Of a stretch of 64,000 nt of DNA, positions 37,901-48,600 are shown piece by piece. The DNA is taken from positions 16,554,001-16,618,000 of the forward strand of contig NC_046674.1 of NCBI RefSeq assembly GCF_003369915.1, given 5' to 3'. Both the position numbers and the translations under genes were made by a program. Positions within the stretch are counted from its first letter, which is position 1. Each line of letters opens with the position of its first letter. A model generated the notes under the pieces. The model was given only the letters and a program-made list of their open reading frames with translations. It ran no database searches and was not told the origin of the DNA. Source of the DNA: Drosophila miranda (lineage: Eukaryota > Arthropoda > Insecta > Diptera > Drosophilidae).

Positions 37901-39640
37901 TGGCCCCGTGGTTCCCAGTAACCCCACCCCCCACCCCGTTTGATTTGCAGTTCATTCCGAGATGCTGCTTCGTACTGGTCCTCGTCCTCGTCCCCGTCCT
38001 CGTCCGGCTAGACAGCTGCCCCGTCCGGATGGCTACTCAACCGCCCTTCCCCGGCCGGTTCCCTCTCTCATCCAGTAATTACACAGGGCATTTGGTTTTA
38101 CTTTTGTTTCGCGTTGGTTTTTTTTTTTTTTTTGGTATTTCAGCATGCACATCCTGGCATCCATCCCGTAAAAGGATGAAGGCGCGCACTTAAATAAGCA
38201 ATTACCGTGTAGCGGCGACCAGCCATCAGCCATCAGCCACCAGCCACCAGCAGCATCCTGTCAAAGTCCTGCCCAAAGTCCTGCCCAAAGGGTTGAGCCT
38301 CAGCCACTCGGCGCGGACAAAGCGCCGAAAAACAAGGGGGTTCGACGAAATAAACCAAACCGAAAACGCAACCGAAACCGAAACCGAAAGAAACAGGCAC
38401 AAAAAAAAAACACAAATAGCCCAGCCCCGAGACCAGTTCTGGTGCCGCTGTCGGCTCTGATTTAAATCTTTGGCCCTGACATGTGGCGTCCAGACAAGGT
38501 CCCGGCAAAACCCGTTCGTGGCTCTTCTGGCAGCGCGAAAATCGATAAGAGTTCTCTTTAAAAACGGTCAGACATCCCGACAAGTTCAAGTTCAACACTT
38601 GATAATTAATTTGCCAGCAGCCCCGAGACGGAGACGGAGACGGCGGCGAAGAACCGCCCTGAGCGAAGTGCGTGCCTGACTCATTAGCATAAGCCCCACT
38701 CCACCCCACTCCACCCCACTCCAGCCCACTCCACGTCCTGTTCTGGCCGAAAGGGTCACCAGGACCCGGGCCCGGGCCCGAGTCGGGGTCATTGTGCTTT
38801 TAATTAGAAAACGTTTCACAGAGCAAGCGGTGGCCAGCGGGGAGGAAGGAAAGGCCAAATGAAAACTCATTAAGATTTTTGTACATAACCCTTTTTCTTC
38901 CTCTTGTTGACCCAGTTTTTCCAGGAGCAGGTCTGACCTTCTTTCCGACGGCCGCTGCCCGGCCAGTGTCCGGGCAGATCGTAATTAAGCAATTAAGCTA
39001 GAAAACACTTTCACCCTTTTGTCCACGCCTCTCCCCCCATCGCCACTGCGGAGTCGGTGTCACGCAGCCGTTACTGACCCACGGCAAGGTGAAGTAGCTT
39101 GGGGAATCATCACGCATTCAGGATTTGGGCTCGAGTTTGATTCTGTGGCAGGTGGTATATTGTGCCTCTACCTCTCCCTCGGCCACTGCCACTGCATTCG
39201 TATCTGTGTCTGGTTCTGTTGCTGAATTTCCTGTCATTCGTTTTGGGTAATCACGACATCGTGATTGCATTTGACATATGCACACATGGACACATGGACA
39301 CTGAAGTCCCAGCTCCCCTTCCGTTCTGCGTGCACTCTGTACGCGAGGGTCATCCATCTGGTCAATCGGTCCCCAACTGGTCATTGACCAAATGCAGTCG
39401 CAGTCGCGGTTGCAGGCTGCAGGTTGCCCCAGGCTGCTTCTTGACACATTTTTTTTTTGCTTTTTGTTGTCTGCTGCTGGGGTTGGGGATGGGGATGGGC
39501 ATGGATTCCCACGCCTCACTGACCCGACGTAATGGTGATTTTGTTGAGGGGATTTCGTCCTCTACTTTTTCTGTAGAAATCCAGATGCCAAATACATTTT
39601 AAGCTGATACAAGCTGAATGCTTGCTAGTAATAATTTTGT
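32000..39640. other. Gene-poor stretch with homopolymers and minisatellites
   Basis: No supported gene. It contains poly-A patches near 32050-32080, a 23-base T run at 32181-32203, TGTGTC units near 34212-34264, CACGCCATGC repeats near 35075-35118, GTTGCC repeats near 35437-35462, CTCCGTG units near 37173-37213, GACGAG/GACCAG units near 37660-37705, a repeated CAAAGTCCTGCC near 38260-38290 and CCACTCCACC units near 38696-38735. A CTCF-like core sits at 36229. Confidence 0.5.
36229..36240 (-). promoter_or_regulatory. CTCF-like core motif
   Basis: Minus strand reads CAGATGGCGCTA, identical over 12 bases to the copy at 20784-20795. Core match only. Confidence 0.3.
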
Positions 39641-39766
39641 AAATAATAATAGTAAATAGGGAATATAAAATATAGTAATACCTAGCAATAATAGTGGAAA
39701 AGGCGGCGGTAATCAGCCATTACATATGTGAGCTTATGATTTATGATGATTTTTTTCTTCTCTTTT

Positions 39767-40115
39767 CACACACCTACGCAACATCAGCCGTTTTACCTTG
39801 CTCTCCTCCTACAGAGCGGAGCACACTGCACGAGGAAGGGTGCGTGTGAGAGAGAGAGAGAGGCTTCAATAATGATTCGATCTGATCAAGATTTAGCAAT
39901 CTGTTAGACATGGTCTTTCTCCATGATTCTGTGGTTTTAGTGGCGAAAGATTTTCGTCCTTTGTGGGGTCGGAAAGGGGAGTTGTTGCTCGAGCTCTTCT
40001 AGTCTCTGAGAACTAGGCGTTAAACAAGACGGATGGACAGACGTACAGACAGACATGTCTATATCGACTCTCCTCTTGAGGCTGATAAATAATACTTTGT
40101 GGGTTTAAACCCGAG
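39767..40115 (+). mobile_element. DINE-1/Helitron-like dispersed repeat, copy A (partial)
   Basis: It shares with copy B an ordered set of blocks: ACCTACxxCATCAGC, then a conserved 23-base block at 39822-39844, a GAGAGA tract, CTAGGCGT(T/C)AAACAAGACGG, a GGACAGAC-type microsatellite and CATGxCTATATCG. A GTCY-type tetranucleotide microsatellite next to conserved blocks is a known mark of DINE-1 elements. Ends are not defined, and the family call is inference. Confidence 0.5.
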
Positions 40116-40119
40116 AAAT

Positions 40120-41600
40120 TTCTGGTTTTTGGGGCCCTGCCACCTGCCGAACAACAGGGAGCCTATCCCAGTTAATATCCCTCAGAATTATTGTTTATAA
40201 CATTCACCAATCGTCGAATTTGTATTCTTTAATGGTTCCATCAACTTTCTTGATCCGGAAGACCGTCGATCAGAGTCATGCGATTTCTTTCCGACTTAGT
40301 TTTATTTAACTTCTTTTCGTTATTCGTATCCCCTACTAATACTGTGTGCTGCTCTCGACTGATGGCTCTATTTCCAGCCTGTTCATGGACCCCGAAAAGA
40401 GCAGATGTTTTCATGTCGGTGGCCGCGTGCCAAAGGGGTTTTGATCGATCGGGACATTAGATGGAATCTTTAAAACTTGATTTATTGTCGCCGTTCGCAC
40501 ACATCGGCGATAGCTGCCTGGCCTCAGCCGAGGGACAAGCACATAAATTAGATCAGCTCTGCGATAGCCAAAAGCAGCCTTTGGTCCTTTCGTTCCGAAA
40601 GGAAGTCTCGGCCCGGCTAATGAGTCAGCAGCCTTCGGTGCGATTCTTCGGTGCGCCGTGGGTAGCCTCTTGAATGATTCATATTGGGGAGCCCCACATG
40701 TCTATGATTGCCGTTGATTTTTGGCGAATTTTTGCCAAAGCAAACACATGGATACACATGTATCTATGTACTCCTTCTCTTCTGGTGGCTTTGTTACAAA
40801 GCCATCTAATTGAATGTGCTAAATGTGTGCGCCAACAGCCAGCCAGCCACCCAGCCATCCTGCTCCCCAGAGATGCATGAATATCGCGTTATATGGCGCA
40901 TTAGGCGCTCATTTTATCATATCCTTTCCATGACCCTGGAGCGGCCCCAGCGACTTAATCTGCTCCAGGACCTTACCCAGGTTCAGGGTTGGCGTCCTTT
41001 CTGCGGGAGCCCTGCTGATGATTATTCGCCTTGCATTTGTATCGGTAATTACAATAGTGTGTGTGTGTGTGCCTGTGTGTGTGTGTGTTTGAGTGAGTGA
41101 CGTCTGTTGGCTGTCCAGGACCCCGGCTCTGCCACGGGGTGGATTCTGCTCGCAATTTTTTTCTATACACACATTTTTTTTAGCATTTTTTGTGCTGTTC
41201 GCTCTCCCTCTCTCTCTCTCTCTGTCGCACTGCCGCAGCAGCAACAACAGCGTCTCACCCTGGCAGAACACCCGCCCCGCCCTCCGCCAGGGAGTGGATT
41301 TTTTTTCTCCATATCTGTTTTGCGTTTTGCGTCGGAAACCGCCATTTTTATGCGCTAACTACGCCGCCCTCTCGCCCTCCGCCCTCTCGCCCGCTAGTTC
41401 GCTCTCCCTCGCACTCCCTCCCCGACGCGTTTCGCCCAGCCTCACATTAGAAAAAAATGTGGGCTGGTTGTATGTATGTGTGTGTGTGTGTGCGTGTGTG
41501 TGTGGCATACAAAATGGTCTTTTTTTCTGTCGTGTAAAATATGCTTGAAATTTATTTCCTCTTAATAATACAGGGAAAACCCGAGTTAAACAAGAAAATC
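40120..41600. other. Non-coding stretch
   Basis: No supported gene. It holds TG-rich tracts near 41055-41095 and 41478-41505 and a TC tract near 41207-41225. Open frames here are short or run through those tracts. Confidence 0.5.
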
Positions 41601-41765
41601 ATACAAAAGGGTAATGATTAAATAAATAAAATGCATTGTCTTTAAGTGGAAAATACTTTAAACCTTTAGCCTTGCTGTTCGACAGTTAAAGTCTAGAAAA
41701 TTACACGCGTTTGTTACATTTTTTGTATATAATGTGGAGCAGGAATCGGACTTACACTCCGGCAT

Positions 41766-41900
41766 CCTTTTCCTGAACTGGCTGGCAAAGTCATGTGGGG
41801 AAAGCGTAACGTGTGTCCAACCATATAACATATCTGCTGCTGATGCCTGAATATCCTTCCTGAAGCACGTGCGGTGGCCCTGCATGACGGATGGCAGCAG
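41766..41900 (-). pseudogene. Decayed gypsy-type retrotransposon integrase fragment
   Basis: Within a 132-codon minus-strand frame (42056-41658) the stretch LLPSVMQGHRTCFRKDIQ then SAADMLYG and LSPHDF matches the integrase C-terminal region of gypsy-like pol proteins, where a pattern such as SAAELVYG...LRLPGEF is typical. Nothing else of pol, and no LTR, is recognisable nearby, so this is a degraded remnant. The call rests on this short pattern. Confidence 0.5.
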
Positions 41901-42283
41901 CTTGGTCCGTGGTGTATTCGGTTCATTTCGAGAGATAGTTTTAGTAGTATCGATCCTCTGTTTAAAGCCCTGGTAGAGCCTTTGGTTCAGCATCTTTTTT
42001 CTGGTCTCATTTTGATTGTGATTCAGCGGTCGGTTATGGCTAAAGCTGGAAAGCAAGTCTATGTCGAGTCCCAGACGGAAATATGCTGGGGGAGTTGCCT
42101 AGTCAAAAATTTAAAGAAAAATATGTAATGCTTTCTGGTACGTTCGATATAAGGACATCGAAAAAGATTCAAGGTATTCTATGGTGGTAGGTATGTTAAA
42201 CAACTACACGCAGTCCAATCTACTAGCCAGACTTCTCACTAAAAGGCCAAGAAATAGTAGATTCAAAAGACTGTCTAATAAAA

Positions 42284-42345
42284 TACAGTAGAGTCCGGTT
42301 ATAATGACACTCGTTATATCCGAAAGACGCTCTAACCGAAAGGAG
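42284..42345 (+). repeat. Possible pogo/Tigger-like transposon terminus
   Basis: TACAGTAGAGTCCGGTTATA followed by a second CGTTATATCCGA has the form of terminal repeats of pogo-type DNA transposons (TA target, then CAGTAGAGTC...). No matching inverted end or transposase was found. Confidence 0.25.
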
Positions 42346-42545
42346 AACAAAAAATTTGTATTTCTTTATTTTATGGTTGCCATGTTCGTAATAGGTTTTT
42401 AAAAAGAACAAATTAATTTTTTAATACAAAAAAAAAATCTAACAAATTTAATTCAATAACATTTTTTTTCATAAAACTCGTATACATAAATGTACATAAT
42501 TCATAATATAATAAGATTAATTTCTGTGTGTGGTAGATATATAAT

Positions 42546-43213
42546 AAAATAAAAACGAGGGGGAACGTTGGGACTTTTATACCCGGTACTCAGTCTATAC
42601 ATATGTGAGCATTTTTATTTAATATACGATTTAATTTTTTGCCAAACCAAATCTCATAAAAATCTGTCGAGCCGCTTGGGAGATTTTTATACATATGTAT
42701 GTATATTAGATTTTATTGTTTCCATTTTTCTGTAAATTTTTTATTTACATCTGTCTCTTATTTTCTATTCTCATACCTACATCAGCTGTTTTATCTCGCC
42801 GGAGGGCGCACACTGCACGAGGAAGAGTGTGTGTGCGAGAAAGAGAGAGAGAGAGGGAGGGCTGGCGCTGGGGGTTGCGTAGCCACTACAATTTTATTTC
42901 TTCATTCTGGCTATAATAAAGATCCGATCTGACGATTCTACGATTGGTTTTCTCGTATCTTCAAATTGTGGATGCAATATATTTCAGTCTTTTGTGCCTT
43001 TTCGTTAGTGTGATATCAAAGGTGTCTGGATACAACATTTTGTTGATCCAGCTTATATAGTCACGGAGAGCTAGGCGTCAAACAAGACGGATAGATGGAC
43101 GGACGGAAAGACGGGCAGACGGACATGGCTATATCGTCTCGGCTCTTGATGCAGATGAAAAATATATGTATGTATATACCTAATGGGGTCGGAAAGGCTT
43201 AGACCCAATAGTA
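42546..43213 (+). mobile_element. DINE-1/Helitron-like dispersed repeat, copy B
   Basis: Longer copy of the repeat at 39767-40115. It begins near AACGAGGGGGAACGTTGGGA and TATACCCGGTACTCAGTC, contains GTCGAGCCGCTTGGGAG, the 23-base block at 42809-42831, a GAGAGA tract, GCTAGGCGTCAAACAAGACG, a GGACGGAC/GGCAGACGG microsatellite, CATGGCTATATCG and ATGGGGTCGGAAAGGCTT. The last blocks are widespread in Drosophila genomes. The name is by analogy with DINE-1 structure; no transposase is present. Confidence 0.55.
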
Positions 43214-43219
43214 TTAAGA

Positions 43220-44890
43220 GCCGGTAAATAGCCCCAAAATCTTTATTTAAAATTTAAAAACCGCCATTTTGTGTCTTTGCGCACTTACAATACAGCTGAT
43301 GATTGAATGACGTTTCATAGTATAGGATAGGCTATACCCAAAATTATATCGAGCCAAAGTTAAAGTTTTCTACAATTTAGAAACTTAGAAATTTTTTGTT
43401 TTTAAATTTTTGTTGTATTGTGAGTTCGTATTTTGTGACTTTAGTTACCAACAAAATAAGAAACAAATCATTAAAATTTTTGAAAGAATGCCGAAGGTAT
43501 CTAGCATTAAAATTTTCCAAAGAATGACAGTTTTTTCTATTAAATCCCACCATTTTATATTACAATAAGCAATGCTTTTATATACTTGTTGAAAAACTTG
43601 GAAAATTTAACAAAAAACATTCACAATTTCCACAATATCATCGGTTGGACAAAAAAGCTTTGATTTGACTTGCAAAAATAGCAAAAATACAAATTTAATT
43701 GTTTGGAATATTTCGTAACCGTTGTATGTACATATGTATGTATATAAGTGACTATCTAGGCAGCTTACAGCAACAAGGCCATCGCACTAAAAAGAGCCAA
43801 AATAGCGATGCCCCGCAGGTACACGGTGCATTTACTCAGTACAAAATTTGTAAAAAGAGAGCTTTTTTTTGATTATGTAAAAATTCAATTAAGCTTAAAA
43901 TGAAATATAAAATGATTATCTGCAGTGAAATTGACCATTAAAAAAGTTGTATCGAACAAAAAATAAGGCCAAATTGTACATTTTACATGGGCAAATATGC
44001 AATGGCAACATAGTTCAAATTTGACAAGGTATAGTAAAGCTTCTAGACAACCATGTGCTTGTGCAGCTTAGATTTTGGAAGATTTTCCATTTATTTCATG
44101 AAAAAGAATTCATTCGTTCAGAAGTTATAAGTTTAGAAAGCTGAAACGGTCGAATGTCCCACTGTGCGTGGTAGTCAGGCTGTAGAGTTGCCGGACTAGT
44201 CGAGTTCGTAAGTGTTGCCAGACCAGCGAGTGATTTGTGGTTGCAGTGGCCATATGACATTAGAATTTATAACATAACTAGCTGTCTTGGTTCCTTATTC
44301 TCCACCTAGGTTTTTCCCATCTTTCGTGACAAGTGCGAGCAAAATTCAAAAAGATTGTATTAACTAAAAAATCAATTCGTGCCTTATGACATAAGACTTT
44401 GCCGACTGACTAACTCTGAAAACAGAGCGGTATAAATATATGCGCCATCTTGGCTCTCCAGTACAGCTGGGAGCACTGCTGCCGTTCGATTGTTACACTT
44501 TTCAGATCCAAATTTACTCGCTGGCTGGCTGGCTGTGTGTGTTGGAAAACATGATTTTGTCACAAATAGGACCACAGTTCATCGCCTGATAGCCGGAAGA
44601 GGTGTCTAGGTGTCTGGCTACGACCACTAATTTTGCGCTCTTTCTCTCATTTCGTCTCTCTCTTTGCAGCAAAGTATAATGTCATAACACCATGGGAGGC
44701 TGGGCTGCGATCCGGGCTGCCAGACGTATTTGACGCCTAGCGCCATCTATGGGCCAATAGCAACAGCAAAGCAGCGTCACCTGTTATCCGCGAGCAAAGA
44801 GCCAAAAGAATAATCGATAGCACAAAATTGCAAATCTGAAATCGAGCAACCACAGCGGTGCGCGGCAGATTTTAAGTTTTGAAGCAGGAA
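43220..44890. other. AT-rich non-coding stretch
   Basis: No supported gene. Probably old repeat-derived sequence, with TATGTA-type microsatellite near 43725-43750. A CTCF-like core sits at 44738 about 0.7 kb before the scramblase promoter. Confidence 0.45.
44738..44749 (-). promoter_or_regulatory. CTCF-like core motif
   Basis: Minus strand reads TAGATGGCGCTA, matching the fly CTCF core AGRKGGCGC. It lies between the repeat cluster and the scramblase genes, where an insulator could sit. Confidence 0.3.
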
Positions 44891-44894
44891 GGCA

Positions 44895-45010
44895 ACATCT
44901 CGCTCTCACACTCTTCCTCGTGCAGTGTGTCGTGTGCCATGCCCTTTCCCGGCGGAGGAAAGAGAGTTTTAACGGCGGGTGTGACAGTGAGAGAGAAAGA
45001 GAGATGTTGC
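44895..45010 (-). repeat. Third, inverted copy of the conserved repeat block
   Basis: Positions 44907-44929 are the exact reverse complement of the 23-base block at 42809-42831, next to a GAGA-rich tract as in the other copies. Sequence outside is strongly diverged. Confidence 0.55.
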
Positions 45011-45011
45011 G

Positions 45012-45444
45012 GAAAAATGGAAAAGATAAAATATTTTAAAACTCGAATAAAAAAGGTGGAAACGAGATAAACGGAGTGCAATAATTCCTCTCTTTCTGTC
45101 CATGTTTTTTTCAGCCGATACATAAGACTGAAAGAGAGAGAGAGAGCATGCGGCAGTCATCGGCTACGATTTTCATGTGAAAAAATGATTCATCAACCGG
45201 ACAAAATGATGTGTTAAGGCCCCTAGCCCTCCTAATTAGCTAATAATACTAAAACGAATATCAAAATCGAGGAATTAGATTTCCCGACCAGTGGATATTA
45301 AAATACACTCAACGAAAATTGTAAAAATTGAAGAATTTTAACAAAGTTCAAGTGAAAGACATATCGGGGATGGAGTACTAATTTTTCGCGGTTTAAACAC
45401 AAGCTGTTCACCTGTTTAAATATAGGGGCGGTTGAGTGGATACG
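45012..45444. other. Upstream region of scramb1
   Basis: No gene seen. Contains GAGA-type runs near 44985-45003 and 45130-45146 that may be regulatory. Confidence 0.4.
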
Positions 45445-45494
45445 TTTTGGTATATTTTTATCGGTATATTTTGAAAATATACTTTGGTATATTT
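45445..45494 (+). promoter_or_regulatory. Cluster of three GGTATATTT promoter motifs (Ohler motif 6)
   Basis: TTTGGTATATTT-like sequences at 45445-45457, 45460-45472 and 45482-45494. Two fit the fly core-promoter motif 6 (KTYRGTATWTTT) fully and one with a single mismatch. They lie about 200-250 bp before the scramb1 ATG, which fits a TATA-less, broadly active promoter. Confidence 0.55.
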
Positions 45495-45691
45495 GACCGA
45501 TAAATCGACAGGTCGATAATGATAACAACAGCCAGCTGATCGAATAATCTCGCAATTAAAAACGAAGAAAGTGCGTGCAAAACAAAAGCAAAATAAAGCA
45601 GCGTTGTTTGCGAATTCGTGTGGGGCGTGGCAAGGAAAACGCCGCAGTCGGGCAGCAAGAACAACGCACAAGGAGAACATCAGAGGAGACA

Positions 45692-48600
45692 ATGCACAGC
45701 AACGTGAACCAGGGGGGCTACGTGCCGCCGGGGTTCGGGGCTGAATACCAGCCAAACGCACCGCCAGCCGAGGGCTACGGCTATCCTCCGCCAGCGGCCC
45801 CAAATCATCCGTACGCACCATCGCCGCACCACCAGCCGCCGGGACAGCCGCCAATGAACTACGTGAGTCATGACACGGGGCCGTCTGTCCCCAGAGACCG
45901 ACTAGGGGGCGTTGCAGCAGCGACAAGCACACATCCATGACGTCATACCTCAGGAATCTTCAGTATCAATCATTGCTTGTCGTTTGTAAATATTAACACA
46001 GCTATTAGCCAATCTGCACGGCGCTGGCTTATCAAGTGTAAGAGTTCTACACTTAGTTTTTGTGATTTTACGAAATGTATTGGTCAGAAAGCAGCGGAAC
46101 GGTGAAGAGAAAGGTTCGAAGTCGAGCCCCAGCAGAAACAAGAAACAGGATTAACACGTTTCATTTGCTTTTGTTTCCCCCGATCCTAAGCGAATAGAAC
46201 TTGATAAGCGGAACAAATTATTAATAGATTTTACGAACAGAACAAAGTACTCCGCAAAACGCCCACCCATTGAGCATTCCTCACTCGACTCTACTCTCTA
46301 TGTTTGCAGGGCTTTGTGCCGGGCCAGCAGCCACAGGGTTACGCTCCAGTGCCACAGATGCCGCCCTACGGAGAGGCACCACCCTATGGGGCAGGACAGC
46401 CACCATATATGGGCGGAGGAGGACCTTCGCCGCAGCAGTCCTTCGGCTATCCCCCCGGGCCGGCGGGACCTCCCCAGCACTTTGGATATCCACCGGGTCC
46501 GGCCGGAGCACCGCAGCAGCCGATTGTCACGCAGCCAGGAATGCCGCCTGCTCAGCCGCAGCCGGGCATGGGACCCGGAATGGGCGGAGGCAAGTTATCA
46601 AGACAGCCGCATCTCTGTTTGTTTACGTGCCGTGTCAATGCACCGCCACTCGCGATACTGTCCAATCAGCTAAAGTAACGTTAACGTTCTCCGGGGCCGC
46701 ATCCAATGAACCCATCATCTAGAATCGCAGCAGAAAGCCGCTCGTGGATGTTGAGGTGGGGATTCGGGGCAGAACAAAGTGTTCGATCTAACACTAAACT
46801 GAAAAACCGAAATATGCCGTGGGTAAATATTTGCCTAGCCCCGAGAGATTCGGGCTCTTGTGCTTATCAGGTCCATAGATGAGATGCGTTTGCCTGCCGT
46901 CATTGTCAGAGTGTTCTTTGCTCTTCTGATGTCCGTCCGAAACTCGAAAGCCGTGCGGAGCCCGACGCTTATCGGGAAGCCTTAATTGGACCAATAAAGT
47001 AACACAAAGCGGCATTTAAAACGCTCGACTATGTGGACTACGTTGATTTTCCGCACACACAAACGCACACACAGCCTCGGTAGATGTCAACTTGTGTGCT
47101 CGGACGGTGCCAGACGCCTCAGTTCATCTCTGTACAGCTTTGCAAGTGGTCGTCATTCAATCGCGTTCGCCATGTCAACCGCAGGAGAATCAGTCCCAGT
47201 CGCAGTCCCTGCCCCAGGTGCTGCCTCAAATTACATTTCCACATTGGATTTGAGCGGCGAGCATGGGGAGCAGAGAGGCGCCGGTGTTAGCGGCGGCTCA
47301 AAGGTGATACGCCTCATCTGGCACACGATCTACAGCAAGTACACTCACCTCTGCTCCAGATCGCAGACGCTCAAGCAGCTGGTCTGCCGAGAGGCGAACA
47401 AGCCGCTGCCCAAGAAGCTGCGACACACGATGCGTCTGAACAAGTCCGCCAAGCGAAAGGGCTACGACTACTACATAAGCGAAGAGGACAGAAGGTGAGC
47501 TGGAACCACCCAGTACAGCACCCAGTACTCCTTCTTTGTGCGACTCTTAGGACCAGAACTAGTTCAAATCAATCAATTAGAACCCATTTAGGCTTCTCGT
47601 GCGATGTGTTTCTCCAATGATGAAATTCGAGGTTTAACGGGGGGGAGAGCACATGAGATTTTGCCATAAAGCTTATCTTCTTCGCAGAGATTAGATACAA
47701 AAGCCGTGATACGTGCCTTGAAGTCGAACAATGGGCCGTGCACTGGCCAGCCCCTGCTGTGAGGCCTTCAATTAGTGGGGCCAGCAATTGTGTGGCGACA
47801 TTGACCAATTGACACACTGGCAACGAGATAAACAAGATGTGCCTTTTGTGCGCGTTGATTCAATTTGGGGACGTAAGATTACGCGAAGACCAACTCTAAT
47901 TGATTCCGCCCTGTTCTAGGCGACTGGATGAGTATACCAGCCGGAATTCCGAACTGTCCGCGCGGATTGGAATACCTTACGACTATCGACCAGCTTTTGG
48001 TTAAGCAGAAGGTGGAGCTGCTCGAGGCCTTCACCGGCTTCGAGACCAACAACAAGTTCTCCATCAAGAACGCGCTTGGCCAGAAGGTGTACTACGCGGT
48101 GGAGGACAACGACTGCTGCACGCGCAACTGCTGCGGTCCGTCGCGACCCTTCGAAATGAAGGTGTTCGACAATTACCGCCAGGAGGTCATCCACATGCAC
48201 CGTCCGCTGGCCTGTTCGGCCTGCTGCTTTCCCTGCTGCCTGCAGAGCATTGAGGTCTCGGCGCCGCCCGGTAACGTGATCGGCACCATCGAGCAGGAGT
48301 GGTCCATCTGCTCGCCCTCGTTCCGCATCCTCAACCACATCGGGGACACAGTGCTGCGCATTGAGGGCCCCTTGTGCACCTTCTCCCTCTGCGGCGACGT
48401 GGAGTTCAATGTGGGTTTGATTTTCCAAATTATTGAACACTTTCCTTACCCTAATTGCTCCCCTCCTTAGGTGGTGTCGCTGACTGGCGAGAAAATTGGC
48501 AAGATCTCGAAGCAGTGGTCTGGACTGGCGCGTGAGATCTTCACGGATGCCGACTTCTTCGGCATCAGCTTCCCCCTGGACCTGGATGTGCGCATGAAGG

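Larger units (their letters stand above)
46590..47919 (+). other. scramb1 intron 2, with GC-AG splice sites
   Basis: The donor reads GGAG then GCAAGT, the classic strong context for GC donors; the acceptor is CTGTTCTAG at 47919. The join restores a glycine codon and the exact family sequence GGG-DWM, which supports the call. No usable GT donor keeps that frame nearby. The intron contains the internal promoter and ORF at 47119-47498. Confidence 0.8.

Noticed and set aside
46110..46135. GGTTCGAAGTC as a tRNA B box
   Set aside because: No A box or cloverleaf arms at the right spacing; no tRNA gene was found in the window.
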